From contig NW_004443692.1 in assembly GCF_000330505.1 (NCBI RefSeq), positions 36,560 through 100,559 of the forward strand: a stretch of DNA of 64,000 nt, given 5' to 3'. Below are positions 31,677 to 42,587 of the stretch, piece after piece. The position numbers were made by a program, and so were the translations under genes. Source of the DNA: Entamoeba invadens IP1 (lineage: Eukaryota > Evosea > Mastigamoebida > Endamoebidae). The notes beneath the pieces are model-generated. The model was not told the origin of the DNA. It searched no databases and worked only from the letters and a program-made list of their open reading frames with translations. Numbering within the stretch: position 1 is the first letter of the stretch; the number at the start of each line of letters is the position of its first letter.

Positions 31677-32565
31677 CAGTATGACAAGTTTGACTTAAAC
31701 GACAAGTTTGGGTTAAATGGTAAAAATTATAATTCAATTATAATAAAAATTTGAACTATAACCTAAACTAATTAATTGCTTTTTTATTATCAAGTTTATA
31801 TAAAAAATTGAATAATTAAAAGCAAGTCAAAAACCCAAACACAATACATAAAGAATAAGAAAGCAATGAAAAAAGTAAAGATAACTATAAACTATCACAC
31901 GATCATGATCATCACCAACATTTTAATGTAATCACAAACAATAAAATTTTATTAAGATTTGTCGAATAAAGTATCCATAACATTTCAAATTCAATTATAA
32001 ATACAGTCTAATTTCCCTAATGTGTGTAATTATTATTTTTGTTGTTCTAAATTCTTTGAGCATTTCTTAAGAACAAACCCAGATAAGATAGACATGCTCT
32101 TTATAAAGTGGGTCCACGTTTTATTGGCTAAAATCAAGCAGAGATTCTTAACAAAACCCACTCTTGAAAGGTTTGGTAGTATTCCCTTTTGTTGAATTTG
32201 TTTTATGGATATTATTATTTGGTTAAGTCAAAAGCAGTATTTTTCCATCGCGATAGGAAATATTGCTAATTTAACGTATTTGCAATAAAAATATATAACA
32301 CAAACGTTTCTGAATGAGGGGAAAATGTTTTGACGTGTTTGAACTCAACGAGAAATACACTATGAATTATAAAAAACAATACTTAACATGTGTTTTGGTT
32401 TTATTTTTCAAGATTTGATTGTTACATAAAACAATGGAATTAATAGTAATTTAAATATTATTCTATTTAACCATTATATTTTTTTCTAGTTTAACCCACT
32501 GTTTACTATTATAATTAGGTTTTAAACCATTAATGTGAATCATTTAAGTCAAACTTGTCTAACTG
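31677..32565. mobile_element. Mariner-like non-autonomous element, 889 bp, TA-flanked
   Basis: Left end CAGTATGACAAGTTTGAC and right end (reverse complement) CAGTTAGACAAGTTTGAC agree over about 23 bases, with an exact 17-base core GACAAGTTTGACTTAAA. Both ends lie directly against TA (31675-31676, 32566-32567). CAGT termini and TA duplication are Tc1/mariner hallmarks. The left end repeats the core once more (GACAAGTTTGGGTTAAA) just inside. No intact transposase is present. A stop-free minus-strand stretch of about 65 codons near 32040-32230 may be a relic. Confidence 0.7.
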
Positions 32566-33378
32566 TAATACCGAATATTTAACTATAAATATGTTATAAT
32601 AATTTGATAATAAAATAAATAAAACAGAAAATTAACTCTGTTATATATAGTTAAATATTAATAAAGGGTAGTTCTCAAAATATCATTGTACAACCATGAT
32701 AATAATTATTTATATATTAACATTTTTTTAGAATCATACAGAAGGAAATGGTTTATTTTAATATGATCAGAAACGTCTCATAAAAGAAAGTCATTATAAA
32801 ATTGGTTATCATTTTATGATAACTGCTATTATAATTACCAATAAGTTTAGTAAATGCTATAACTGATAATAAAATAACCATAAAAAAAGCACAAAAATAT
32901 AAAAACTGAAAAACAAAGCATTTTTGGATTTTTTTTGTTCAAATGGATTAATCAAAAATATAAAGTGCGCCTTGGTTATAATTCTTTAACTATATTTTCT
33001 AATAAAATTAGTAATATAGTATTGTTATCATTTTTGTTCTAATCAAAATTGAGTTCATTTTTTAGGGTGCGGAAAGTTAAAAATACAACCACCGATACCC
33101 CTATTATTCCCGCTATTGTACCAAAACCCCTGTACCTATTGCTTTTGTGTTACTTTATTTTTAGGTCTGAGTCCAAAAACATTTTGACAACAAAGAATTT
33201 TTTTACTCGGCACTTTCGCCAACTATTTCAACCCAATAAAAATCTCCCCCATTATTTGATGAAAATGATGTAAACTATTCATAAAATTAAATATAAGTTA
33301 ATATAGTATAACAAATACCGCAGAAGTTAAGTAACTTTCAACCACAAAAAATAAAAAATGAGTATAGTAAAATATATA

Positions 33379-33387
33379 GTATTTAAA
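33379..33387 (+). promoter_or_regulatory. TATA-like core element
   Basis: GTATTTAAA matches the TATA-like element described for Entamoeba core promoters and lies 79 bp before the ATG of the downstream GTPase gene. Confidence 0.5.
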
Positions 33388-33465
33388 TGGTATCAAGAAG
33401 AGCTAATGGGTGTTGATGTCTAAAAATGGAAATACTCAAAACTCACAACACTGAAAAATCACAAA

Positions 33466-34116
33466 ATGAAGACCCTTAATCGCTACTCCTTTGCGCTTGT
33501 CGGGCCAGTTCAATCGGGAAAGTCATCCATCTTCGACTCGCTGACAACACAAAAACCAAGTTCAGTGTATTCATTAACAACTACAGACCGTTACGACACC
33601 GCGCAGTTCGAGAGCGACAACACAATCATTCAAATTGAGATATTGGACACCCCAGGGGTGAGTGTGAAAGAGTCAATACAACGTGCTTTATTTGCGACGA
33701 TGAGCTGTTTGTGTTTGACCATTGACGTCTCTTCGAAGAAGTTCGAAACAGAAACAGATGACACGTTGTGGTGTCTCGGCGATGTCTTGCGGAAGAGCAG
33801 TGCAAAAAGTTATTCAAGCACTACGATGTCGTCCGTTTCTGAAGGAGAAGAAATGAAATTTGGGATTCCCGTTCTCTTTATTGGGACACACGCTGACATT
33901 GCTCAGAAGGAGAACATCGACAAATTTCAAAAGAAGATTAAAGAGTTTGGACTGAGTTGTTTGTTGTGTGATGCAGTGAACGTCGAGTCCGTCACAGACC
34001 TTTTCGATGAGATCTTAGACTTGAAGTTTGTTCGTCCACAAAAGACTGAAACTTTTGTCGTACAGAACTCTAAGGTAAAGAAACAAAAGAAGGCGAAGAA
34101 TTGTGTTATTGTGTAA
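33466..34116 (+). CDS. Divergent Ras-like GTPase with basic tail and CAAX box
   Basis: 216 residues. The P-loop is GPVQSGKSS (residues 13-21) and G3 is DTPGV, where no Gln follows. The G4 position reads GTHAD instead of NKxD, retaining only the Asp. The C-terminal tail KVKKQKKAKNCVIV joins a polybasic patch to a CAAX box, so plasma-membrane attachment is likely. A Ser/Thr-rich insert sits at about residues 110-128. It falls outside standard Ras, Rho, Rab and Arf groups. Guanine specificity may be altered. No intron. Confidence 0.8.
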   Translation: MKTLNRYSFALVGPVQSGKSSIFDSLTTQKPSSVYSLTTTDRYDTAQFESDNTIIQIEILDTPGVSVKESIQRALFATMSCLCLTIDVSSKKFETETDDTLWCLGDVLRKSSAKSYSSTTMSSVSEGEEMKFGIPVLFIGTHADIAQKENIDKFQKKIKEFGLSCLLCDAVNVESVTDLFDEILDLKFVRPQKTETFVVQNSKVKKQKKAKNCVIV

Positions 34117-34264
34117 ATCAAGTCGCATTAGACACAACGAAGTTTAGCTTCATTGTGTTCATTGTTTTATTATAATATTTTGTAGTTGTTTTATTATAAT
34201 TTATTCTAATTGGTATGGTATACAATATTAGTAAAATGAAACTATAAGGAACTATAAATTGTAT

Positions 34265-35815
34265 TCATTGAGTGTAGGTGGTTTCAAAGACTTCTGAGCG
34301 TTGAAGTATATCCCCGCCAATATAAACATTCTTTTCGACTTCTTTTGGGGTGTTTTTGTTAATGGAGTCGATGGTGTTCATTAAGTCGATTTCTTCGAAA
34401 GGACAAAATCCTCCATTGATCCAAAAGACTGTGTTTGAGTCAATGACATCAGGTATACCTCCTTTTGATACTACAAAGTGATTGTTTTTGAGAAGAGAAG
34501 GCTTTTTGACGATTTGAGAGACGAGTGGATGAAATTCGTTGTCATCAAAAATAGAAGAATCAAAGAGGTCGATTGGCTGATGTTCTTTACCACATCTTTC
34601 AAGTAACTTCTTTATGTTATCAGAAGTGTATACATCTTGATTACAGACTAAAGACACCATCATTCGAATTCTTTTATTGTGTGTATTAATAACTTCTTTT
34701 GTCGTGTGGAGGTCTAAAAGAGACTTAATGAGATCAGTAGTGAATTGAGATGATAATTGAGTCATACAATAATTTAAAACGGTATTGTATTTATCCCATA
34801 TCGTTTTAAACTTAGTTTCTATAGAGAATTGGTGATAATACAATTGCGGCAAAATTGCAGATGACGTGTCACACACTTCTTTCTTCAAAGTCATTTTAGT
34901 CGATGTGTTCATCGAGTGCTCTTCGACTTTTCTTTTTAAATGCTGAACAAGACTATAAACAGGCATTCGATACATCTTTTCTGTGTCACTTTCATCGAAG
35001 TCAAATTTGCACAAATTGTTATCGAAAATGTAGAGCGAGTTGTTGATAGTGCAATATTCATGAATGATCGAAAAGACATAACTGTTGATGTACAACGGAG
35101 AATACCCATCGGCGGTTCTATCAATAACTATTAAAGTACAATTTTTACCAGTGTCACTGTTCATCTCTTTTACAACGTCATTTGTTATTTGCTGTGTCTC
35201 TGGTAAGTCTTGACATATCACATTTTTAACAGAGAAGTTGTGAGAACGCAGAAATGAAATTAAAGAAGTGACGTTGTTAGACGCTTTAGTAAAGGAGTGA
35301 GGAGTCACAAAATTCCAGTCTAAATCCACTGCTTCTATGTGTTGAATAACATTGAAAGAGTCTGCGATACTAAGTGCCATTAATATATCATCAGTTATAG
35401 TTCCTGTTTGTGTGAAGACTAGAATTGAGCACATTTCTTTCTATTTATAATGAACAAACATAATGAGAATCTTGGATATGGTGGGTGTGCTAATAACAAT
35501 TTCAAATAGTCAATACTTTTCGTATTTGGTGTTAAAAGAAATACTCCATTGGAGTCTTGAAAATCAACATGTGATTGTGTAATAACTTCTATTCTTCGTA
35601 TTATTAAAACACCAACTTTATTGATTTCTTTATAAGGAAGAACAGATTGAACAATAGCATTCTACTTGTTAATTCTCTTGTGAGAAGTTTCTTATATGAA
35701 AACAAACAGTGTATTCATCGACTATTAATTCTTTGAGTTTACAGTACCCAGAATCATCCGTAGAACTTATCAGTTCAACTAACAATGTCTTAATCTGCTT
35801 GATGCAATTCATCAT
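34265..35815 (-). CDS. Sec1/Munc18 (SM) family vesicle-fusion protein (three exons)
   Basis: Minus-strand exons are 35815-35708, 35661-35460 and 35418-34265. Introns of 46 and 41 bp both start GTTTGT and end TAG, and the phases agree, giving 487 residues. Exon 1 ends with LKELIVDEYT, the SM opening beta strand. Exon 2 carries VGVLIIRRIE and VFLLTPNTKS. The exon 2-3 junction restores FSLFFTQTG, the VFFT strand of the family. Exon 3 has IVIDRTADGYSPLYIN, the SM DR-D-PL signature, and VFWINGGFCPFEEI near the C terminus. SM proteins clasp syntaxin-SNARE bundles in membrane fusion. At 487 residues it is shorter than the usual 550-650. Subfamily (Sec1, Sly1, Vps33, Vps45) is unresolved. Confidence 0.85.
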
Positions 35816-36226
35816 ATTTGTTTTTGAGTTTTTATTCATCAAAAAATAAAGAACAGTCTTGTTATTTTTCTTTATGTACTATTTTAATACTAATCGAATA
35901 GTTAAGTAAACACCAATAGTAAATAATAAAGTCATTTCTATTGAATATTAACACTATTTACTTAATAATTAATACAAGAAAAGTTGTTGAAATTAGTTAG
36001 AAACTTATTATTTTAATTACTATTTACTAAAATAACAAACGAAAATTATATTTTTGGTTTTTCTTTACAATCAAGTAATAACATTTATTTATAAAAATGT
36101 TATTCAAGTTTAGACTCGAATAGTATTACAATAGTATTAAATAATTACAAAACTATACTTTATTAGTTTATTAAAAGAGTCAAGTTTTTCCTCTTCATAT
36201 TTCAGTTTGTAAAGAAAAACATCAAA
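35816..36226. other. Divergent intergenic region
   Basis: AT-rich promoter region between the divergent SM protein and ankyrin-kinase genes. No other feature seen. Confidence 0.6.
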
Positions 36227-38888
36227 ATGGGTTTTCAACACCATTTTCTTCAACAATACATATCAACACTTAAATTAGTACAAACGAAATTGGAGTGCAA
36301 TTTTCTATACGAACCTTTTATCAAAATTCCGTTAACCATGAACGCATTACTGAACTTTTCAGATCTTAGCCATTTCCTTTGTATTGCCTCGGGCGATTTC
36401 GCTTGTTGCATCTTCAAAAGCACAAAACAAAAAGGATCTACAAATCCTTTGATGAGTAAGGAAACGCAAACCAATCGGGTGCGTTTGGAACGTTTGTTTC
36501 TATGATCCCACCACCTGACTTCTCACTTCTAGTTTTGTCTGTGAAGGACGCGTTTGCGGCTGAAAACACCACAGGAGAGGCACTTGTTTGTTACTCAATA
36601 CCATAAACCATACCCAATAGTTTTATTATAGTATCGATGTAGTATGCAAGGACTCAAAGGAAGTTGACTGTGACGATACTGAAAGAGAAGAAAAAGTTGA
36701 AATTGCAACGGAAGCCGCCTTACTTCATGCCTGCCCCAAACAATAAATTTGAAATTGGGAAAATCACTATAGGGGATAATGCCCTTTCCTTTCAGTTTAC
36801 AGACTCTGAGAAAAAGCAAACGGTCAAACACTATACTGCGACATTACCCCTCAACGAGTTGTTACCGTATAGTTCAAACCACGTCAAAGAAATTGAATTT
36901 GAGAACGAAACGAACAAAGACGACCAGATCAAACCCAAATTCACGTTTTCGATGTTCCTCTTTTTGGAACGAGACACTAAAGCAGAGAAACAAATCTTGA
37001 AACACCAAGACGCACTGTATATAGCAACAGACAAATCCGATTTAATGTTAATTATGGCGGCCTTGGAAGCGCCTAAAGTCAATGTTAACTTCCAAGACCC
37101 ACAGACAAAGAACACCGCATTACACTTGGCAACTGACAAATCAGCGAATGAACACATCATTCTGACACTCTTAAAGGACGAACGAGTCAACGTCAATATC
37201 TTGAATACCGACGATAACACACCCCTCCATTTGTTCTGTAAAAACTTCTCTAACCCTAGTTGCGAAGAGGCTTTCAACCTGTTCATGAAACGATCGGCAG
37301 ATATTAACAAACGAAATAAGATAGGAGAGACTCCACTCCACAAGGCCGTGTTTAATACCTGCGTGAGGATGTTTTTAGTCGAAATGCTCTTGAAGGAAGG
37401 TGCTGACGTCGACGCAAAAACGGAGAATGGGAACACTGCGATGCACTACGCGGTGTATATGGAACGGACCGATCTGATTTCCATTCTTCTTGAAAACAAC
37501 GCGTCACTCACCGTGATGAATAACAAGAAAGAAACGCCCCTCTCCATTGTGATGCACTCGAAAAACACGAACTTCAAAAACTCTGTTCTGTACTTTAAAG
37601 ACCTCTGCGAGTATTTGAAGACGATCAATGTCGACCAGAATGAGACCAAAATATTCATTCACAATCGGCTGTTCAAATGGAAGTTACGGGAATTGACTGC
37701 AAAGCAAATGGAAAAGCTTGGGATCACAGCTATTGGGCGACAAAGGGAGTTACTTCAGATCTTCTCGAAATTGACGGACGTCGATCCTGTCAAGGCGTTA
37801 GACAAGTCGAATCAGAACGAGTCGGAAGAAGTCGAAAGGAAGAAGTTACTTGAAACGATCGAACATAGTCAGAAGTTTGTATATAAGGTCGAATACACTG
37901 AGTTGATAGGGACTGGGACATCAGGGAAAGTGTTTAAAGGGATATTGGGGGAGAAGATAGTAGTTGCAGTGAAGACTTTGAAAGCGGGGAGTTTGAAGGA
38001 AGTTGAGGAGTTTCAGCATGAGTTTGGTGTGATCAGTAAATTGAAGAACGAGAACATTGTGAACTTCTATGGAGTCTTTCAGAATGAAGAACAAAAGATG
38101 ATGATGGTGATGGAATATTGCGACAAAGGAAGTTTGTATGATGTGTTGTCGAAAAGTGAGCAACGCATTACTTGGAAGACAATGATCGACTTCTCGACGC
38201 AAATAACTTTAGGGTTGGAGTATTTACATAAGCTCCATATTTTACATAGAGACTTGAAATCATTAAATATCCTTGTCCAGTCGGGAAAGGACGAGAGAGA
38301 CATTTTGAAAATCTGTGACTTTGGGTTGTCGAGGTTCGACGATACGGCAAATTTGAATACGTTACAAAAACTCCGAGGGACTTACGCGTATTGTGCACCT
38401 GAAATTTATTTCAGTCAACCTTTTACTGAGAAGTCAGACGTATACAGTCTGGGGATTATCATTTGGGAAATGACGTACAGGACAGTCTATCAGAAATATA
38501 TGCGTCCGTATCAGGTTTGTTGTATTCACTACTTCCACAGACCAATCTATTTTTTATAGATTCGGTACTAATAAAAATAGTTTGAGGAGTTTGAAAAACA
38601 TTTTGAAAAACATTTGTTGGGTTGAGAAAAATGACTCACAAACAGGAGTTCTCCGATATTAAATTGGACGTCCAAATCATATTGAAGTCGGCGACGATGG
38701 GCGTGCGTCCGACTATACCCCCATCAACACCGATTTTACTTGTGAGTCTTATTAAACACTGTGTGATCAAAGAACAAGACGGAAGGCCTTCAGCAAGTGA
38801 AGTGTTCAAACGATTGGAGGAAATGAAGGCAGAGTATGAAAGCAACCCATCCTTGTGGGATACGTGCGTTGTGTCAAACGAAAAATAA
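36227..38888 (+). CDS. Ankyrin-repeat tyrosine-kinase-like (TKL) kinase (four exons)
   Basis: Exons are 36227-36491, 36533-36585, 36643-38514 and 38646-38888. The introns are 41, 57 and 131 bp, start GTTTGT and end TAG, TAG and CAG. They join to 810 residues. The N-terminal 200 residues are beta-rich and possibly a C2-like or Ig-like domain. About four ankyrin repeats follow (NTALHLATDK, NTPLHLF, ETPLHKAVF, NTAMHYAVY). A helical SAM-like linker leads to the kinase: GTGTSGKV, VAVKTL, LHRDLKSLNIL, DFGLSR, GTYAYCAPE. The last exon supplies the C lobe with the RPSASEV motif. The kinase is catalytically complete. Confidence 0.87.
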
Positions 38889-39248
38889 GGATTTTTTCTG
38901 TTTTACTGTTTGAGAGGCGTGATTCTCTCTAATTTTGATATGGTTAATTTTGCTATTCGTATAGTTCTTTTAGAAGCTTGAAATAGAACGCGGTTGATTG
39001 TCTTTGAAATCACAAATCAGAAATGAGAAATCGTGATTTCATTTGAAAACCAGTCGAAAAAGATAGCGGAGACTCATTTTATGAAAGTGTTTTAAAAAAC
39101 AGGTAAACGTGAAAAGGCGATTTTTTTTCCGATAAATAAGATTGTTTGTGCGAAAAGAGATTACAGAAAGGAGCGAAAAAGACAAAACTCCAACAAGGAC
39201 TTTGTTCTTCATTTGAAATAAAAAAAAGAACTGAATTGGAATTTCAAG
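38889..39248. other. Intergenic region upstream of RhoGAP gene
   Basis: Modestly AT-rich, no ORF. A purine-rich stretch precedes the ATG. Confidence 0.55.
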
Positions 39249-40909
39249 ATGGACGCTTTGTTCACAACGCCGTTGTCTGAATTATCGACTGAGCCATACC
39301 TCCCCGAGTGGTTACACTTTGCCTGTGACTACATCATCGCAAATGGGTTGTGTAGCGAAGGTATTTTTCGACTTTCTGTAGCTGGACAAAAATTGAGTGA
39401 ATATAAAGAAAGTGTCATGAAAGGATGCTTTGAGCCCCCAGACCACGACCCGTTGGTTGTGGCGAATTTACTAAAGGTCTTTTTTAGACACCAAAAAGAA
39501 CCATTGCTCCTCACTGAAAATTTTGAAGTCTTAATTCAGTTGATGGGGAGGTACGACGAGGACAAAGAGAGTGTGTTGAGTGACTTAAAAAGTCTTATCA
39601 CTCAATTGCCAAAAGCTAATCAAATGGTCTTACACTACTTACTACACACCCTAAATATCATTGCTTCAAATAATTATATCAACATGATGACTCCTCATAA
39701 TTTGGGAGTTGTGTGGGGGCCTAATTTGGTCTGGAGAAGTTGGTTGGAGGCGAGCGAAGTCGACACCGTTGCAATAATGTCTATTGCAACTTTGTCGACA
39801 GAGATCAATAAAATAGTGAGTGTGATGATCTCAGAGTATGACGTGTTATATCCCGAACCTTTTATCGACGTATACCCGACTAAACAAATACTCAGCATAC
39901 AAAAGAAAGTGCAAGCGTTTGGAGAAAGTCCATTTAGTGGGTTGTGTTTAGCGAAACAAGATATCTACGAAGGAAGTCGAGTCATTTCGGAGCATTATGT
40001 CGTCGGTGCGGATCACAATGGAGTGATTTATATATTCGATCAAGTCACAGGGAAAAATGTGAAGGAAATAACAACCAATTTGGATATTTTCTCAATCATT
40101 TCAGTCGATAAAACTATTTTACTTGCCACCGCGACTGGGCTTTATCAGTACACCTTTGAGGGCGAACAGAAAAACAAAATCGACGGATTTTATGTCCAAG
40201 TTTGTTACGATAATGAGGACACCGTTTTAGTCGTTTCTGATAATGAAATTTCAGTGATTGACATGGATGAGTTCACAATTGATTCTTCCATTAAAGTGCC
40301 GTTGGGCAATCCAAAGGAAATTGTGACGTGTGTCCATTTTTGTGGGAACACCGTCTTTTGTGGGACAAATTATTCCGAAATTTTCGCATTTTCACTGAGG
40401 ACTATGCAACTGACGTCGCAGCCAATAGTCGCGTTCAACGAGAGAGGGAAAATATGTGGAATCACAGACGCTGAAAACAATTCGTGTGGCCTTTGTGTGT
40501 GTATCGCACACGAGTGTGGAAAAGTCATTTTCATGCAACCAGAGACGTTCTCAATTTTGGGAAACATGTCTGTTAATTTCAACGACTCGACGTCGACGAT
40601 TAACACGATGTATTGCATGAAAGATGTAGCCTTGTTGGCATCGAGGTACGGGAAAATTGGAATCTACTCGTTAAAAGTTTGTTTTCTTGTTTATTTCAAG
40701 TATGACTGCCCAACAAATTAAGTCTCTATTTATGGAATTTAACTCATACCCAGACAACACGAAAAATTGGAGAAATAGAGAAAGGTAACAAAGATGGGGT
40801 TCTTTGCATCTTGAGTAAAAATGAAACGGAATATTCACCATATATCTGGACTGCTGCGTTTGATGGGTCGATTTCACAATGGTACTACGATGAGTCGCTT
40901 GTAAACTGA
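39249..40909 (+). CDS. RhoGAP with C-terminal beta-propeller-like region (two exons)
   Basis: Exons are 39249-40676 and 40754-40909. The 77-bp intron (GTTTGT...CAG) joins in phase to 527 residues. Residues about 1-190 are a RhoGAP domain: SEGIFRLSVAGQKL holds the arginine finger, and LVVANLLKVFFRHQKEPLL, NMMTPHNLGVVWGPNL are the other family blocks. Residues about 225-527 show WD40-like or quinoprotein-like repeating strands (VVGADHNGVIYIFD, TVLVVSDNEISVIDM, FCGTNYSEIFAFS), and exon 2 completes the last blade (YIWTAAFDGSISQWY). It should stimulate GTP hydrolysis on Rac/Rho proteins and so control actin and phagocytosis. Confidence 0.88.
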
Positions 40910-41134
40910 AAACTTAAGAACCTCTTAATACATACAGATAAGTCTGGCGTTTCGTTTATGTGTTACTCAACTGGTTTTGTGCTTTAGTTCGTCGATTGTT
41001 ATATAAAGTAAAATATACTATAGATATAGTTTAAAATTTTGAGTGTATTAATTAGTGAGTTAAAAGTATCAGTGAACAGCCTTGTTTCACAACATCGAAA
41101 CTTCAATAAAATAAAAATGAAGTTAATTTGTATA

Positions 41135-42235
41135 CTACTTTTTCAATTCCATCTCAAACACCACTAACCTCGACACGGTGTGGAGTGTCGGCTGGGACGA
41201 TTTTTCTTTGCTGAAACTTGTGTTTCTGAAAATTGCTCCAGTGCCGTCTGATGCCAATGAGAAGCACGCGTTTGCAATTTTGAAGATATTTTCGTCTTGT
41301 GTTTCGCTCAAGTAAAAAGCGCGAAGCGCTTGGTTGGCGTTAAAAGTGAGTTTGAGGAATTGCTTAACACCTTCGCTTCTAAAAATGACAAAAGAGTTTT
41401 TGTCGGATACCCACGTGTTTGTTCGTTTAATAGGCTCTTTCAAATAGACGATGGACATACACCCATCCGTGCATTGAATAACAAAAAGGAGACACCCCTT
41501 GTTCAACAAATTAGTCCGTTGGATTGATTTGTCGGTCCAGAAGTTGTCTGTCCTATCTAATAGTACCGTGCGAGGTCTTGCGTTTGTCGATTTTTCTAAT
41601 AACGACGACAAAGAGTCTGGAATTACCAACCGGAAAATGTTCGCGGCGGTAATTGGATTATTCGACGGTTGAGAAATTGGTGGCAGAACAGAAGACATTC
41701 CCTTTTGTGTGTTTTTAATGAGCACTCCGACGGGTTGTGAAGGTTTTAACGGTAAAAGAGGAGGGGTAACAAAAGGGCAGACTGGTTGTTGATATCCCTG
41801 TGGGTATGTCGTGGTGCTTTGTCTTTGAACGGCGCTTGTTTTAGGTTGAGGAATACTTTGAATTGGATAAGTCGTTTGTGAAGTACTCTGCAATGTTGGT
41901 TGTTGGAACTGTTGTATTGGCGCAACGACTTTATTGACTGCCAACTCCAATGTTTTATACATAGTCGAGAATTTATGAAAGTTGAGGAATAATGTTTTCG
42001 CGAGTTGGTATGTTTTGTTTCGTGTTGTTGTGGCTTCCGGAGTGAATTGTGTTTGTCGCGAGATGCGGAGTAACCGTTGATTTGTTGATTCGTTCGGCGG
42101 TGGAAAAAGTTGATTTTCCGTTAAAAAGAAAATGTAATCGCTTAGAACACATTGAAGTTGGCCAAACTCCCGGATAAATTCAAATGAAATCGTTTGAAAT
42201 GAAGAGAAGAAGTTCATATCAAAAAGGTCGTCCAT
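41135..42235 (-). CDS. TLDc-like domain protein with Gln/Pro-rich linker
   Basis: 366 residues from ATG 42235. A helical N-terminal segment (about 1-105) is followed by a Gln/Ser/Thr/Pro-rich linker (about 106-195). The C-terminal 165 residues look like the TLDc-type domains that are abundant in Entamoeba: RTVLLDRTDNFWTDKS, then a strand GCLLFVIQCTDGCMSIVYL and NTWVSDKNSFVIF. The resemblance is by pattern and moderate. The function is unknown, and oxidation resistance as in TLDc proteins of animals cannot be assumed. No intron. Confidence 0.65.
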   Translation of the reverse strand: MDDLFDMNFFSSFQTISFEFIREFGQLQCVLSDYIFFLTENQLFPPPNESTNQRLLRISRQTQFTPEATTTRNKTYQLAKTLFLNFHKFSTMYKTLELAVNKVVAPIQQFQQPTLQSTSQTTYPIQSIPQPKTSAVQRQSTTTYPQGYQQPVCPFVTPPLLPLKPSQPVGVLIKNTQKGMSSVLPPISQPSNNPITAANIFRLVIPDSLSSLLEKSTNARPRTVLLDRTDNFWTDKSIQRTNLLNKGCLLFVIQCTDGCMSIVYLKEPIKRTNTWVSDKNSFVIFRSEGVKQFLKLTFNANQALRAFYLSETQDENIFKIANACFSLASDGTGAIFRNTSFSKEKSSQPTLHTVSRLVVFEMELKK

Positions 42236-42587
42236 TATATAAATGGAGTTTCAGATTGGGTTTTCTTTAAGTTATTATATAATAGTATATTTACTATTTA
42301 TTTAGCATTTGTTTAGTTGCTCTTTGTCTCAGTGAAATTAAAAAGAGAAAAAAGAAAGAATTAAAAAGAACTGCAAAACAACAGTATTAAGTCATTTTGA
42401 AACCAAATGTTATTTGCTTTTTAAAATTACATGTTAGTCTACAGAGGTGATACAGAAGTTACGTACGAGGTTCGCTGAAATATTCGACAACGAATTCACT
42501 GTTCACAAAAAGACAAATCCTATAACAAATAAATTTTAAAATTAGAAATAATAGATCAATAAAATTAATAAAAATATATTGAAATTC
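42236..42587. other. Short AT-rich spacer
   Basis: Promoter of the TLDc-like gene and 3' end of the ZIP transporter gene. Nothing else seen. Confidence 0.55.

Larger units (their letters stand above)
30458..33465. other. 3-kb gene-poor intergenic region
   Basis: Mostly AT-rich DNA. It contains a 28-bp perfect palindrome (30673-30700), an AT dinucleotide run (30701-30715), a more GC-balanced island near 30813-30950, an 889-bp mariner-like element (31677-32565) and a second GC-balanced island near 33055-33275 without a convincing ORF. Confidence 0.6.

Noticed and set aside
36492..36585. Apparent frameshift in the ankyrin-kinase N terminus
   Set aside because: A 41-bp GTTTGT...TAG intron restores frame, so no mutation is needed, even though part of the intron reads like coding sequence.
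36831..37436. Minus-strand ORF of 201 codons
   Set aside because: Antisense to ankyrin repeats of a gene whose splice structure and motifs are clear.
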